A DNA stretch of 31,640 bases from Dorea sp. (GTDB lineage Bacteria > Bacillota_A > Clostridia > Lachnospirales > Lachnospiraceae), in the NCBI GenBank assembly GCA_016295505.1, contig JAEDLC010000009.1, positions 1 through 31,640 of the forward strand, written 5' to 3'. A program made the position numbers and the translations under genes. The notes beneath the pieces were generated by a model that worked only from the letters and a program-made list of their open reading frames with translations, was not told the origin of the DNA and ran no database searches. Positions 22,390 through 29,861 of this stretch are shown here, in pieces; within the stretch, counting starts at the first letter, position 1, and each line of letters opens with the position of its first letter.

Positions 22390-23271
22390 TTGAAATTATT
22401 AGGAAAGAAAACTGTACCATACAGATATCTCGCTCCGACATTAATTTTGATGATTGTATTCCTGGTAATACCTATTGGTATGGTAGTAAGTTACTCTTTC
22501 GTAGACAAAGCGGTTGTTTCAAAAAATCCGGCATTTGTCGGACTGGCGAATTACAAAGAGCTGTTTGCGAACAGCCAGTTCTGGAATGCAGTGTCTAATA
22601 CCATTATCTTCGTGGTAGTAAGTGTAGTTGCGCATCTGGTAATCGGAATGATCTTTGCAATGCTTCTGAATTCAAAGTATTTCAAAACAAGAACAAAGAC
22701 GATTGCGCGTGTATTTTACATACTTCCTTGGGTATTTACAGCATCAGTTGTTGCAATCTTATGGAAATTGATGTTACAGCCATCCGGAATTGTAGATTAT
22801 CTGTTGTCATTTTTGCCGCAGGTATCTCGTAACACAGAGTGGTTGAGTTCAAAGGATATTGCATTGGCGGTTATCTGTTTTATCAATATCTGGTGTGGTT
22901 ATCCATTCTATATGATCAGTATTCTGGCAGGTCTGCAGGGAATCTCCGGTGATTTGTACGAAAGTGCTGCTATTGACGGAGCAACTGCAGTAAAGAGCTT
23001 CTTCCACATCACGCTTCCACAGTTGAAACCGATTCTGATCAGTATCGCAATGCTGGACTTTATCTGGACATTACAATCTTTCAACGTTATCTGGATGCTG
23101 ACTGGAGGCGGACCGGTTAACTCTACAGAAATGCTGAGTATATTCATTTACAAACTGGCATTCCAGAAGGTAGATTATAGTATGGCATCTACAGCAGCTA
23201 CCGTATTGCTGATTGTATGTATCTTTATTGCTATATTCTATGTAAGACAGCAGAAGAAAGTGAGGGAATAA
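22390..23271 (+). CDS. ABC transporter permease (MalF/UgpA type)
   Basis: A 293-residue inner-membrane subunit with six predicted membrane helices. The EAA loop that contacts the ATPase reads DLYESAAIDGATAVKSFFHITLP. LTGGGPVNSTEML near the C-terminus is typical of MalF-like subunits. The frame opens at a TTG at 22375, but that codon lies just ahead of the GGAGGG (22377-22382). The TTG at 22390, seven bases after that site, is the likely start. It acts as a heterodimer with the next gene product. Confidence 0.92.
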   Translation: MKLLGKKTVPYRYLAPTLILMIVFLVIPIGMVVSYSFVDKAVVSKNPAFVGLANYKELFANSQFWNAVSNTIIFVVVSVVAHLVIGMIFAMLLNSKYFKTRTKTIARVFYILPWVFTASVVAILWKLMLQPSGIVDYLLSFLPQVSRNTEWLSSKDIALAVICFINIWCGYPFYMISILAGLQGISGDLYESAAIDGATAVKSFFHITLPQLKPILISIAMLDFIWTLQSFNVIWMLTGGGPVNSTEMLSIFIYKLAFQKVDYSMASTAATVLLIVCIFIAIFYVRQQKKVRE

Positions 23272-23274
23272 AGA

Positions 23275-24111
23275 ATGGTTGGTAGTTATAAAAGATGGGT
23301 GAAGGTTGTATTATCTATTCTTTTAGTGATTGGCGGCTTATTTGCAGCTTTCCCGATTTTCTGGATGTTCTGTTGTTCTCTGAAGGACAACTCTGCAATC
23401 TTTGCATGGCCGCCGAAGTTTTTTGATGATACAGCCAGCCTGTCATCATTTATTGCAGTCCTTACGGATTCTACGAAAGTAAGATTTTTTATCAACAGTT
23501 ATATCGTATCAGGATGTGTTGTACTGGTAACGCTGTTCATTGGTATTCTGGCGGCTTACGCGTTCAGTCGTTTTGATTTCCCGGGAAAGGGAATCTTCAA
23601 TTCACTGATTGTAAGTGTGCAGGCAATTCCGCCGATCGTACTTTTGATTCCTTATATGGGTATGATTGTTGCTCTGAAATTGTTTAATACGTATTTCGCA
23701 TTAATCTTGACTTATTTGATAACAACACTTCCGTACTGCATCTTGATGATGACCGGATATTTTGATACCCTGTCTAGGGAGCTTGATGAAGCGGTAATGA
23801 TCGACGGTGGATCCAGATGGAAGGCATTGTGGTCTGTACTGGTTCCGATTTCTCTTCCGGGTATGGTTTCTGTAGGTATGTATACCTTCATGCAGGCATG
23901 GAACGAGTATCTGTTCGCGCTTGCATTGACACAGACAACAAATATGCGTACGGTACCTATTGGTATCAACTTGTTGATGGGACAGCATGCGTACGATTGG
24001 AGCCAGATGATGGCGATGAGCGTGTTGGGATCCATTCCAGTATTAATCTTGTTTATCTTCTTCCAGAAATACTTTATTGCCGGTATGTCTTCCGGTGGTG
24101 TAAAGGGTTAA
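23275..24111 (+). CDS. ABC transporter permease (MalG/UgpE type)
   Basis: A 278-residue membrane subunit of the same importer, starting three bases after the first permease gene. It has the N-terminal IFWMFCCSLKDNSAIFAWPP opening typical of MalG-type subunits, the EAA loop ELDEAVMIDGGSRWKALWSVLVPISLPG, and the C-terminal QKYFIAGMSSGGVKG tail. No ATP-binding subunit is encoded in the cluster. As in many Firmicutes, a shared MsmX/MsmK-type ATPase elsewhere on the chromosome probably powers it. Confidence 0.92.
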   Translation: MVGSYKRWVKVVLSILLVIGGLFAAFPIFWMFCCSLKDNSAIFAWPPKFFDDTASLSSFIAVLTDSTKVRFFINSYIVSGCVVLVTLFIGILAAYAFSRFDFPGKGIFNSLIVSVQAIPPIVLLIPYMGMIVALKLFNTYFALILTYLITTLPYCILMMTGYFDTLSRELDEAVMIDGGSRWKALWSVLVPISLPGMVSVGMYTFMQAWNEYLFALALTQTTNMRTVPIGINLLMGQHAYDWSQMMAMSVLGSIPVLILFIFFQKYFIAGMSSGGVKG

Positions 24112-24162
24112 GGGAAGCAGACAATATATTCAACACATTTATAAGAAAAGAGGATATTTATT

Positions 24163-25023
24163 ATGTTAATGAACATGAAAGAATTACTTGCTGTAGCTAA
24201 TGAACACAACTTTGCCGTTCCTGCATTCAATATCAGTGACTACAATATGTTTAACGGTATTATTGAGGCATCTGAAGAGAAAAACGCACCTGTAATTATC
24301 GCAATCCATCCGGATGAGTTAAGCCATACAACAACAGAGATGGTAAAAGGAATTATTGACAGAATAAATAAATCATCCGTTCCTGCAGTTATCCATCTTG
24401 ATCATGGCGCTTCTTATGAGCAGGTTATCACAGCAATCCGTGCAGGATTTACTTCTGTTATGATTGATGCATCCAGCCAGCCATACGAAGGAAATGTTGC
24501 TACATGCCAGAAGGTATGTGAGGCGGCACACGCAGTAAACGTATCTGTAGAAGGTGAGTTGGGAACAATCGGAAATACAGACTCTGTAGAAACTACAGCA
24601 CCGGATGAAATCTTATATACAGATCCACAGCAGGCAAAAGACTTTATCGAGAAAACAGGAATTGACTGCCTGGCAATCGCTATCGGAACCTGCCACGGAA
24701 TTTATCCAAAGGATAAGAAGCCAGAGCTTCGTATTGATATTCTGGATGAAATTAAGAAGGTTGTTGATGCACCATTGGTACTTCACGGAGGATCTTCCAA
24801 CAAGGATTCTGAGATTGCAAAATCTGTAGAGCATGGTGTAAACAAGATCAATATCTCCAGTGATATTAAAGCTGCTTACTACGCAAAAATGCGTGAAGTT
24901 TTGAAAGATGAATCTCTTCGTGAGCCAAATCAGATTCAGCCACCATGTGTAGAAGCAATGAAAGAAGTAGCTTATCAGAAGATCGACCTGTTCCAGGCTG
25001 CTGGAAAAGCTGCTCTTTACTAA
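24163..25023 (+). CDS. Class II ketose-bisphosphate aldolase, GatY/KbaY-like
   Basis: A 286-residue zinc-dependent aldolase. The catalytic and metal positions are present: Asp80-His81 (HLDHG), Glu132 (VEGELG), His178 (GTCHGIY) and His208 (LHGGSS). Length and pattern place it nearer to tagatose/fructose-bisphosphate aldolases than to the long FbaA type. It would cleave a ketose phosphate to dihydroxyacetone phosphate and an aldehyde. AGAGGA precedes the ATG. It lies after the permeases and before an ADP-dependent kinase that may make its substrate. Whether the true substrate is a bisphosphate or a 1-phosphate is unknown. Confidence 0.88.
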   Translation: MLMNMKELLAVANEHNFAVPAFNISDYNMFNGIIEASEEKNAPVIIAIHPDELSHTTTEMVKGIIDRINKSSVPAVIHLDHGASYEQVITAIRAGFTSVMIDASSQPYEGNVATCQKVCEAAHAVNVSVEGELGTIGNTDSVETTAPDEILYTDPQQAKDFIEKTGIDCLAIAIGTCHGIYPKDKKPELRIDILDEIKKVVDAPLVLHGGSSNKDSEIAKSVEHGVNKINISSDIKAAYYAKMREVLKDESLREPNQIQPPCVEAMKEVAYQKIDLFQAAGKAALY

Positions 25024-25041
25024 GATTAAGGAGATTACACC

Positions 25042-26250
25042 ATGAATGAAAGAATAGCATTAGGATTTCATACATGTGTAGATTATGAGCTGGTATGGGA
25101 TACACATACCGTCGAAGAACAGATAAAAGCATTTGATATCCATGCAGATGAGTTGAAACTGGATATCGAAGTGAAAACAGAACGTGACATATGGGTTGCA
25201 TGTCTCGCATTTCTGCGGGCGGGTATCGGGGGCGAGATGGTCCCCGACACCTGTGAAGCTTGTGTGGACTTCGCAAACCATTTTCAATATAAGGTCACAT
25301 TAGGCGGTACGCCTACACGTGCGGCGATCATTCTCGACAAGCTCGGGTATGACAGTGTTCTTCAGACCAGCTGTTATAATGAACATGTGAAACGTCTGAT
25401 GCCGGAACGTGTCCGTGTACTTCCGGGAGTGGCAGAGGACCATGATGAGATCTATCCGCACATTGTACTTCAGTGTTCAGGTGGAGTGAAAATTCAGGCC
25501 AATGACATTGAGTTTGTTACACCGAGGGAGAATCGCCTCCTGATTTCAAGAGATATCGACAGTCTGTATATGCCTGTCCTGGATGAAGAGTTCGGCAGGA
25601 TGATTACGGATGCAGAAGTATTTCTTCTGGGATGTTTCAGTGAGATTCTGGAAAAGGATGTACTGGTTGATCGTGTGGGAAAGACGAAAGCATTGTTGTC
25701 ACACCTGCCGCAGGATGCAATGGTTGTTCTGGAAGATGGATGTTATGTAAAAAAAGACTTCCGTTATTATGTGCATGAGCAGCTTGCACCGGTAACTGAT
25801 GTGCTCAGTATGAATGAGGATGAGCTGCAGGAGTATATCGGAAAATCAATCAATATCCTGGATCCGGAAGCAGTACGTGATGCGGTAGAGTATGTATATG
25901 AAAAATCAGGAATTAAGATGATTCTGGTTCATTCTGCCGCATGGGCATTGGCATATGGAGAGAATGCAAAGGTAATGCGCCAGTCTCTGGAGGGCGGAGT
26001 TACAATGGCATCGACCCGATTCCGCATCGGTGATGGATTTACTACAGAAGATTATGAAGAGACAAAGAGCATTCCTGGAAAAGCAGACAGTATTGTGTTC
26101 TGTGAAAAACTCAGAGAAATGCTCGGCGAGCGTATCTACTGTATTCCTTGTAAAGATTTAAGCTACGTAGAACACCCGACGGTAGTTGGCCTTGGAGATT
26201 CTTTTGCAGGAGGACTTCTGCCGGGACTTCTGAAAGAAAACAGAGAATAA
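25042..26250 (+). CDS. ADP-dependent glucokinase/phosphofructokinase family kinase
   Basis: A 402-residue protein resembling the ADP-specific sugar kinases best known from hyperthermophilic archaea (ADP_PFK_GK family), which transfer phosphate from ADP (not ATP) and release AMP. Visible features are an early VDYEL in the sugar-binding lobe, VTLGGTPTRAAIILDKLGY (GG motif and following helix), LLGCFSEIL, VLSMNEDEL resembling the NxxE magnesium motif, ILVHSAAWALAY, and the C-terminal GLGDSFAGG (383-391) with catalytic Asp386. AGGAG lies upstream of the ATG. It sits between two aldolase genes, so it probably phosphorylates a ketose or ketose phosphate for them. Family assignment is by motif, not by search. 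Confidence 0.8.
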   Translation: MNERIALGFHTCVDYELVWDTHTVEEQIKAFDIHADELKLDIEVKTERDIWVACLAFLRAGIGGEMVPDTCEACVDFANHFQYKVTLGGTPTRAAIILDKLGYDSVLQTSCYNEHVKRLMPERVRVLPGVAEDHDEIYPHIVLQCSGGVKIQANDIEFVTPRENRLLISRDIDSLYMPVLDEEFGRMITDAEVFLLGCFSEILEKDVLVDRVGKTKALLSHLPQDAMVVLEDGCYVKKDFRYYVHEQLAPVTDVLSMNEDELQEYIGKSINILDPEAVRDAVEYVYEKSGIKMILVHSAAWALAYGENAKVMRQSLEGGVTMASTRFRIGDGFTTEDYEETKSIPGKADSIVFCEKLREMLGERIYCIPCKDLSYVEHPTVVGLGDSFAGGLLPGLLKENRE

Positions 26251-26275
26251 CAGACAGCATACAAGAGGAGACATT

Positions 26276-27130
26276 ATGTACGAAAAAGTTGGAAATATTT
26301 TAAAAATGGCACAGGAAAGCAACACATCAGTAATTTCTTTTATCTGTCAGGATTATGTAATGGCAAGATCTGTAGTATACGCTGCGGAAGCAACGAATAC
26401 ACCTGCACTTGTAATGTTATATCCTGAACATGTGACGATACAGCATACAACAGGTTTTGCCGGATATGCAGCTATGGTAAAAGAACTGGCAAATGAAGTG
26501 AAGGTGCCGATCGGACTTCATGCCGATCATGATTTCAGTTATGATGCTATCATGAACACGATCAATGCAGGTTTTGAGTCTGTTATGATGGATGGTTCCA
26601 TGAATGATCTGGACAAAAATATTGCCGTTACAAAGCAGGTTGTAGATAAAGCTCATGCACTGGGTGTTCTTGTAGAAGGAGAGATCGGACATGTAGGACT
26701 GGCCGCTGACTCAGATAATTCAAAAGAAGATCTCTATACAAAGGCTGATGCTGCAGAAAAATTCTGCAGAGAAAGCGGTGTGGATTCTCTTGCAGTGTCC
26801 ATTGGTAACGCACATGGTGAGTACAAGGAGACTCCGCATCTGGATATTGCACGCCTGGAGGAGATTCACGCGGCTACGAATGTGCCGCTGGTACTTCACG
26901 GCGGAAGTGGTATTCCGGACGATCAGCTGCTGGTAGCTTTCTCCAAGGGAATCAATAAATTCAATCTTGGTACGGAGTTCTTAGGAAAGTATTATGATGC
27001 GGTAGCTGCTTTTGCAAAAGAGAATATGGACAATCCGGATCCGGTTAAGATTATTAATATGCCGGAATATGTACAGTCCAGACTTCAGCCGTATCTGGAA
27101 GAGCGTATGAGAACATTGTGCCACTTCTAA
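26276..27130 (+). CDS. Second class II aldolase, divergent
   Basis: A 284-residue class II aldolase paralogue of the gene two positions upstream. Metal and catalytic residues remain: Asp84-His85 (HADHD), Glu136 (VEGEIG), His180 (GNAHGEY) and His208 (LHGGSG). The N-terminal segment SFICQDYVMARSVVYAAE departs from the usual AFN-type opening, and the first metal motif is HADHD, not HLDHG, so its substrate probably differs in stereochemistry or phosphorylation from that of its neighbour. AGAGGAGA precedes the ATG. It may be the last gene before the rpiR promoter. Confidence 0.87.
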   Translation: MYEKVGNILKMAQESNTSVISFICQDYVMARSVVYAAEATNTPALVMLYPEHVTIQHTTGFAGYAAMVKELANEVKVPIGLHADHDFSYDAIMNTINAGFESVMMDGSMNDLDKNIAVTKQVVDKAHALGVLVEGEIGHVGLAADSDNSKEDLYTKADAAEKFCRESGVDSLAVSIGNAHGEYKETPHLDIARLEEIHAATNVPLVLHGGSGIPDDQLLVAFSKGINKFNLGTEFLGKYYDAVAAFAKENMDNPDPVKIINMPEYVQSRLQPYLEERMRTLCHF

Positions 27131-27198
27131 ACCAGGGAAGCGTCCCGGAACAGCAGTCTCAGAGATTATAGAAAATTTCACCTTACAAAACTGTCATA

Positions 27199-27227
27199 TT
27201 GTGGTAAAATAAGTATGGTATTATATA
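27199..27227 (+). promoter_or_regulatory. Candidate promoter of the RpiR-type gene
   Basis: TTGTGG (27199-27204) and TATATA (27222-27227) at 17 bases. An alternative is TTACAA (27183-27188) with TAAAAT (27205-27210) at 16. Either suggests separate transcription of the regulator. Confidence 0.4.
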
Positions 27228-27257
27228 ACCGATATTGATATACTGGGGTGTGGGAGA

Positions 27258-28106
27258 TTGGAGAAAGATAATATACTGGACAAAGAAGTCCTTGAAGTTG
27301 TGAAGGAGAGGTATGACGATATTTTTTCTGCGGAAAAGAAAGTGGCGGATTTTGTCTTGAGTAATCCGCAGAAAGTGGTGGATTCCAATGTGTCTGAACT
27401 GGCGAAGCAGAGTGGAGTAAGCGATGCTACCGTGGTTCGGATGTGCCATCATATCGGCTACTCTGGATATTATCAGTTTCGTATTACATTGGCGAGGGAT
27501 CTTGGGAAAAAACAGTATGGGGATATGGTGATCCCCAAAAGTAAAGATGCTGTTGAAAAGGTGTTTCAAGGATATGCTGAGAATATGCTTGCAATTGGAA
27601 AGCAGATTGATACAGAGAACATGTGGAACTGTGTGAATTTGATAAAGACATGTAAGACGGTACATGTTATTGCAATTGGTAATACCAATGTACTGGCTCA
27701 ATACATGGGATTCCGATTGGGACGTCTGGGTATCAGATGTACTTATGGACTGGCGGCAGAATATTTTATGAATCATGTTAATCTGGCAAGTAAGGAAGAT
27801 ATTTTAATTGCGATCTCAAAGTCAGGAACATCCAAGCCGGTGATTCTGGGAATGGAACTGGGAAAAGAAAAAGGGCTGAAAATGATAGCCATAACATCAC
27901 ACGTGCAGTCGCCGGTGTCAAAACTTGCGGACTACGTGCTGTTATCTTCGGGAAAGGCAGATCCTTTTAATTACTATAAGGAATATGCACACCTGAATGT
28001 CATGGCAGTAATTGATGCGCTGTTGAATTTTATTACGAATGAAGAACTGATTAAGACAAAGCAGGCTGACAAGCCGGAGATGATCTTATCGGGATATAAG
28101 TTGTAA
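27258..28106 (+). CDS. RpiR/MurR-family transcriptional regulator
   Basis: A 282-residue regulator with an N-terminal RpiR helix-turn-helix domain (about 20-95: AEKKVADFVLSNP, VSELAKQSGVSDATVVRMCHHIGY, YYQFRITLARDL) and a C-terminal SIS sugar-phosphate-binding domain (VHVIAIGNTNVLAQYMGFRL, ILIAISKSGTSKPVI, MIAITSHVQSPVSKLADYVL). The start is TTG; GGGGTG is eight bases upstream and no ATG exists nearby in frame. Family members sense sugar phosphates. Lying inside the cluster, it probably controls the operon through the TGAAAT-N3-ATTTCA sites near 20775 and 20940, its effector likely being a pathway phosphate. Confidence 0.92.
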   Translation: MEKDNILDKEVLEVVKERYDDIFSAEKKVADFVLSNPQKVVDSNVSELAKQSGVSDATVVRMCHHIGYSGYYQFRITLARDLGKKQYGDMVIPKSKDAVEKVFQGYAENMLAIGKQIDTENMWNCVNLIKTCKTVHVIAIGNTNVLAQYMGFRLGRLGIRCTYGLAAEYFMNHVNLASKEDILIAISKSGTSKPVILGMELGKEKGLKMIAITSHVQSPVSKLADYVLLSSGKADPFNYYKEYAHLNVMAVIDALLNFITNEELIKTKQADKPEMILSGYKL

Positions 28107-28154
28107 ATTGAAATACGGAAAACTCCGTCTGTTTGCGGGGAATGAGAAAAATAA

Positions 28155-28207
28155 AAACAGCAGGGATTTCATGAACAGAAGTTGGGCATGATAATGCCCT
28201 GCTGTTT
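28155..28207 (+). promoter_or_regulatory. Attenuator-like alternative hairpins before the isomerase gene
   Basis: AAACAGCAGGG (28155-28165) is the exact complement of CCCTGCTGTTT (28197-28207). Within the interval GGGCAT (28184-28189) pairs with ATGCCC (28194-28199) around GATA. The two pairings compete for CCC at 28197-28199. The tail is only moderately T-rich, so partial termination or control of the downstream genes is possible. Confidence 0.5.
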
Positions 28208-28241
28208 ATATATCAGTCATGTAAGAAAAGGAGATATCATT

Positions 28242-28925
28242 ATGAAACGTTCAAGAATTAATCAGGTTATTAAAGACATGGAGCAGTTGATCAATGAGCA
28301 CAGATTTGAGATCCCTCCATTTGCAAAATGGACAGCAGAAGAATGGAACAGCATAGGACATGAATATGATGAAATCCGTGATAATAAACTGGGGTGGGAC
28401 ATTACTGATTATGGTCTTGGCAAGTTCGATGAAGTTGGATTTGCACTTCTTACCATTCGTAACGGCAATCAGAAGATGCCGGAGAAGTATCCGAAGACCT
28501 ATGCAGAGAAGCTTTTGATGTTATATGAGGGACAGACAGCTCCACTGCACTATCATGTGTCTAAGATGGAAGATATCATCAACCGTGGTGGAAATGATAT
28601 CTACATTACGGTATACAATGGAACACCGGAGATGGAAAAGCTGGATACAGATGTTGAGATCTTCAAAGATGGTAAAAAAGAAACCGTTCCGGCAGGAACA
28701 AAGGTACTTCTGAAACCGGGAGAGAGTATCACAATTACTCCATATCTGTTCCATGATTTCGTGGTTCCGCAGACTGGAGGATCCGTTCTTCTCGGAGAGG
28801 TATCTATGTGCAACGATGATGAGAATGATAACTTCTTCTATGAGAGAATGGGAAGATTCCCGACGATCGAAGAAGATGAGCCTGCATATCGTCTGCTGTG
28901 CACGGAATATCCGGATGCAAAATAA
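28242..28925 (+). CDS. D-lyxose isomerase-family sugar isomerase (cupin)
   Basis: A 227-residue metal-dependent cupin of the D-lyxose ketol-isomerase family. Ligands are His103 and His105 (PLHYHVSKMED), Glu110 and His171 (LFHDF), the spacing of the characterised enterobacterial enzyme of the same length. The conserved AEKLLMLYEGQTAPLHYH and NRGGNDI segments are present. Known members interconvert D-lyxose with D-xylulose and D-mannose with D-fructose. Here it probably supplies the ketose for the ADP-dependent kinase. The frame is open upstream, but AAGGAG places the start at the ATG at 28242. It heads a sub-cluster with the mutarotase and reductase. Confidence 0.9.
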   Translation: MKRSRINQVIKDMEQLINEHRFEIPPFAKWTAEEWNSIGHEYDEIRDNKLGWDITDYGLGKFDEVGFALLTIRNGNQKMPEKYPKTYAEKLLMLYEGQTAPLHYHVSKMEDIINRGGNDIYITVYNGTPEMEKLDTDVEIFKDGKKETVPAGTKVLLKPGESITITPYLFHDFVVPQTGGSVLLGEVSMCNDDENDNFFYERMGRFPTIEEDEPAYRLLCTEYPDAK

Positions 28926-28939
28926 CAGGAGGACTTGTT

Positions 28940-29812
28940 GTGAATTTTGATATTAGTAATTCCTGTATATCTGTAAAAATCTCCGATACCGGAGCAGAAC
29001 TTCAGTCGATTTTAAAAGATGACGTGGAGTATCTGTGGGACGGAGATAAAGAATACTGGCCGGAAAGAGCACCTGTGCTCTTTCCTTATGTCGGACGTTT
29101 TACGGACGGAACATATACACTTAAGGGGCACGAATATCATATGGATATTCATGGATTTGGAAGAAAACTCCCATACAAAGTGGTAGAGTATGATCAGGAG
29201 CATATCATCTTCGAACTGAAAGATACAAAGGAGACGTATGAAGCTTATCCGTATCATTTTCTGCTTCGGATTATCTACAGGTTGGAAAATAACCGGATTC
29301 TTGTGGAATATCAGGTAGAAAACCGGTCTGAAGAGATGATGTATTTTGGGATTGGCGGACATCCAGGATTCCAGGTTCCGCTGGAAGATGGACTTGCATT
29401 TTCTGATTATTATCTTGAATTCTCCGGAAATGGACGTCCGGACAGAGTGGGGCACACCCCAACCTGTTTCCTGAACGGAACGAACAGTGAGTTCCCGCTG
29501 GAAGATGGACGTAAGATCAGAATGCATCATAATATGTTTGATGACGATGCGATTGTTCTTCAGAACATGAGCAATGAAGTAACGTTAAAGTCTGACAAGG
29601 GAACGAGAAGCGTGACCGTCTCCTATCCGTCCATGTCATATCTGGGATTCTGGCATGCACCAAAGACGGAAGCACCTTATATCTGTATTGAACCGTGGAC
29701 CTCTCTTCCGTCCAGACAGGATGTGGTGGAAGAGTTCGGTAATAAGAGCGATCTGGTACGGCTTGAAGCAGGAGAAACTTATAAAAATCAGTGGAGTATT
29801 ACCGTCCGTTAA
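28940..29812 (+). CDS. Aldose 1-epimerase family protein (LacX-like)
   Basis: A 290-residue galactose-mutarotase-fold protein. Likely catalytic residues are His71 (DIHGFGR), His141 (GGHPGF) and Glu251 (CIEPWTSLP), the LacX/YphB pattern. It should interconvert alpha and beta anomers of the imported aldose so the isomerase can use both. The start is GTG at 28940, seven bases after AGGAGG (28927-28932). It follows the isomerase by 14 bases. Its stop codon lies in a 10-bp hairpin. Confidence 0.9.
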   Translation: MNFDISNSCISVKISDTGAELQSILKDDVEYLWDGDKEYWPERAPVLFPYVGRFTDGTYTLKGHEYHMDIHGFGRKLPYKVVEYDQEHIIFELKDTKETYEAYPYHFLLRIIYRLENNRILVEYQVENRSEEMMYFGIGGHPGFQVPLEDGLAFSDYYLEFSGNGRPDRVGHTPTCFLNGTNSEFPLEDGRKIRMHHNMFDDDAIVLQNMSNEVTLKSDKGTRSVTVSYPSMSYLGFWHAPKTEAPYICIEPWTSLPSRQDVVEEFGNKSDLVRLEAGETYKNQWSITVR

Positions 29813-29824
29813 AGGGACGGTAAT
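29798..29824 (+). terminator. Hairpin over the mutarotase stop codon
   Basis: ATTACCGTCC (29798-29807) and GGACGGTAAT (29815-29824) form a perfect 10-bp stem around a seven-base loop that contains the TAA stop. Only CTTTGCTT follows, so this is a weak terminator or stability element ahead of the reductase gene. Confidence 0.5.
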
Positions 29825-29861
29825 CTTTGCTTATATAGAAAGAAAAGAGGAACGTGTTAGA

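Noticed and set aside
27171..27179. GAAAATTTC dyad upstream of the RpiR gene as an autoregulatory operator
   Set aside because: Its half-sites are separated by one base, against three in the two matching sites near 20775 and 20940, and the flanks differ.
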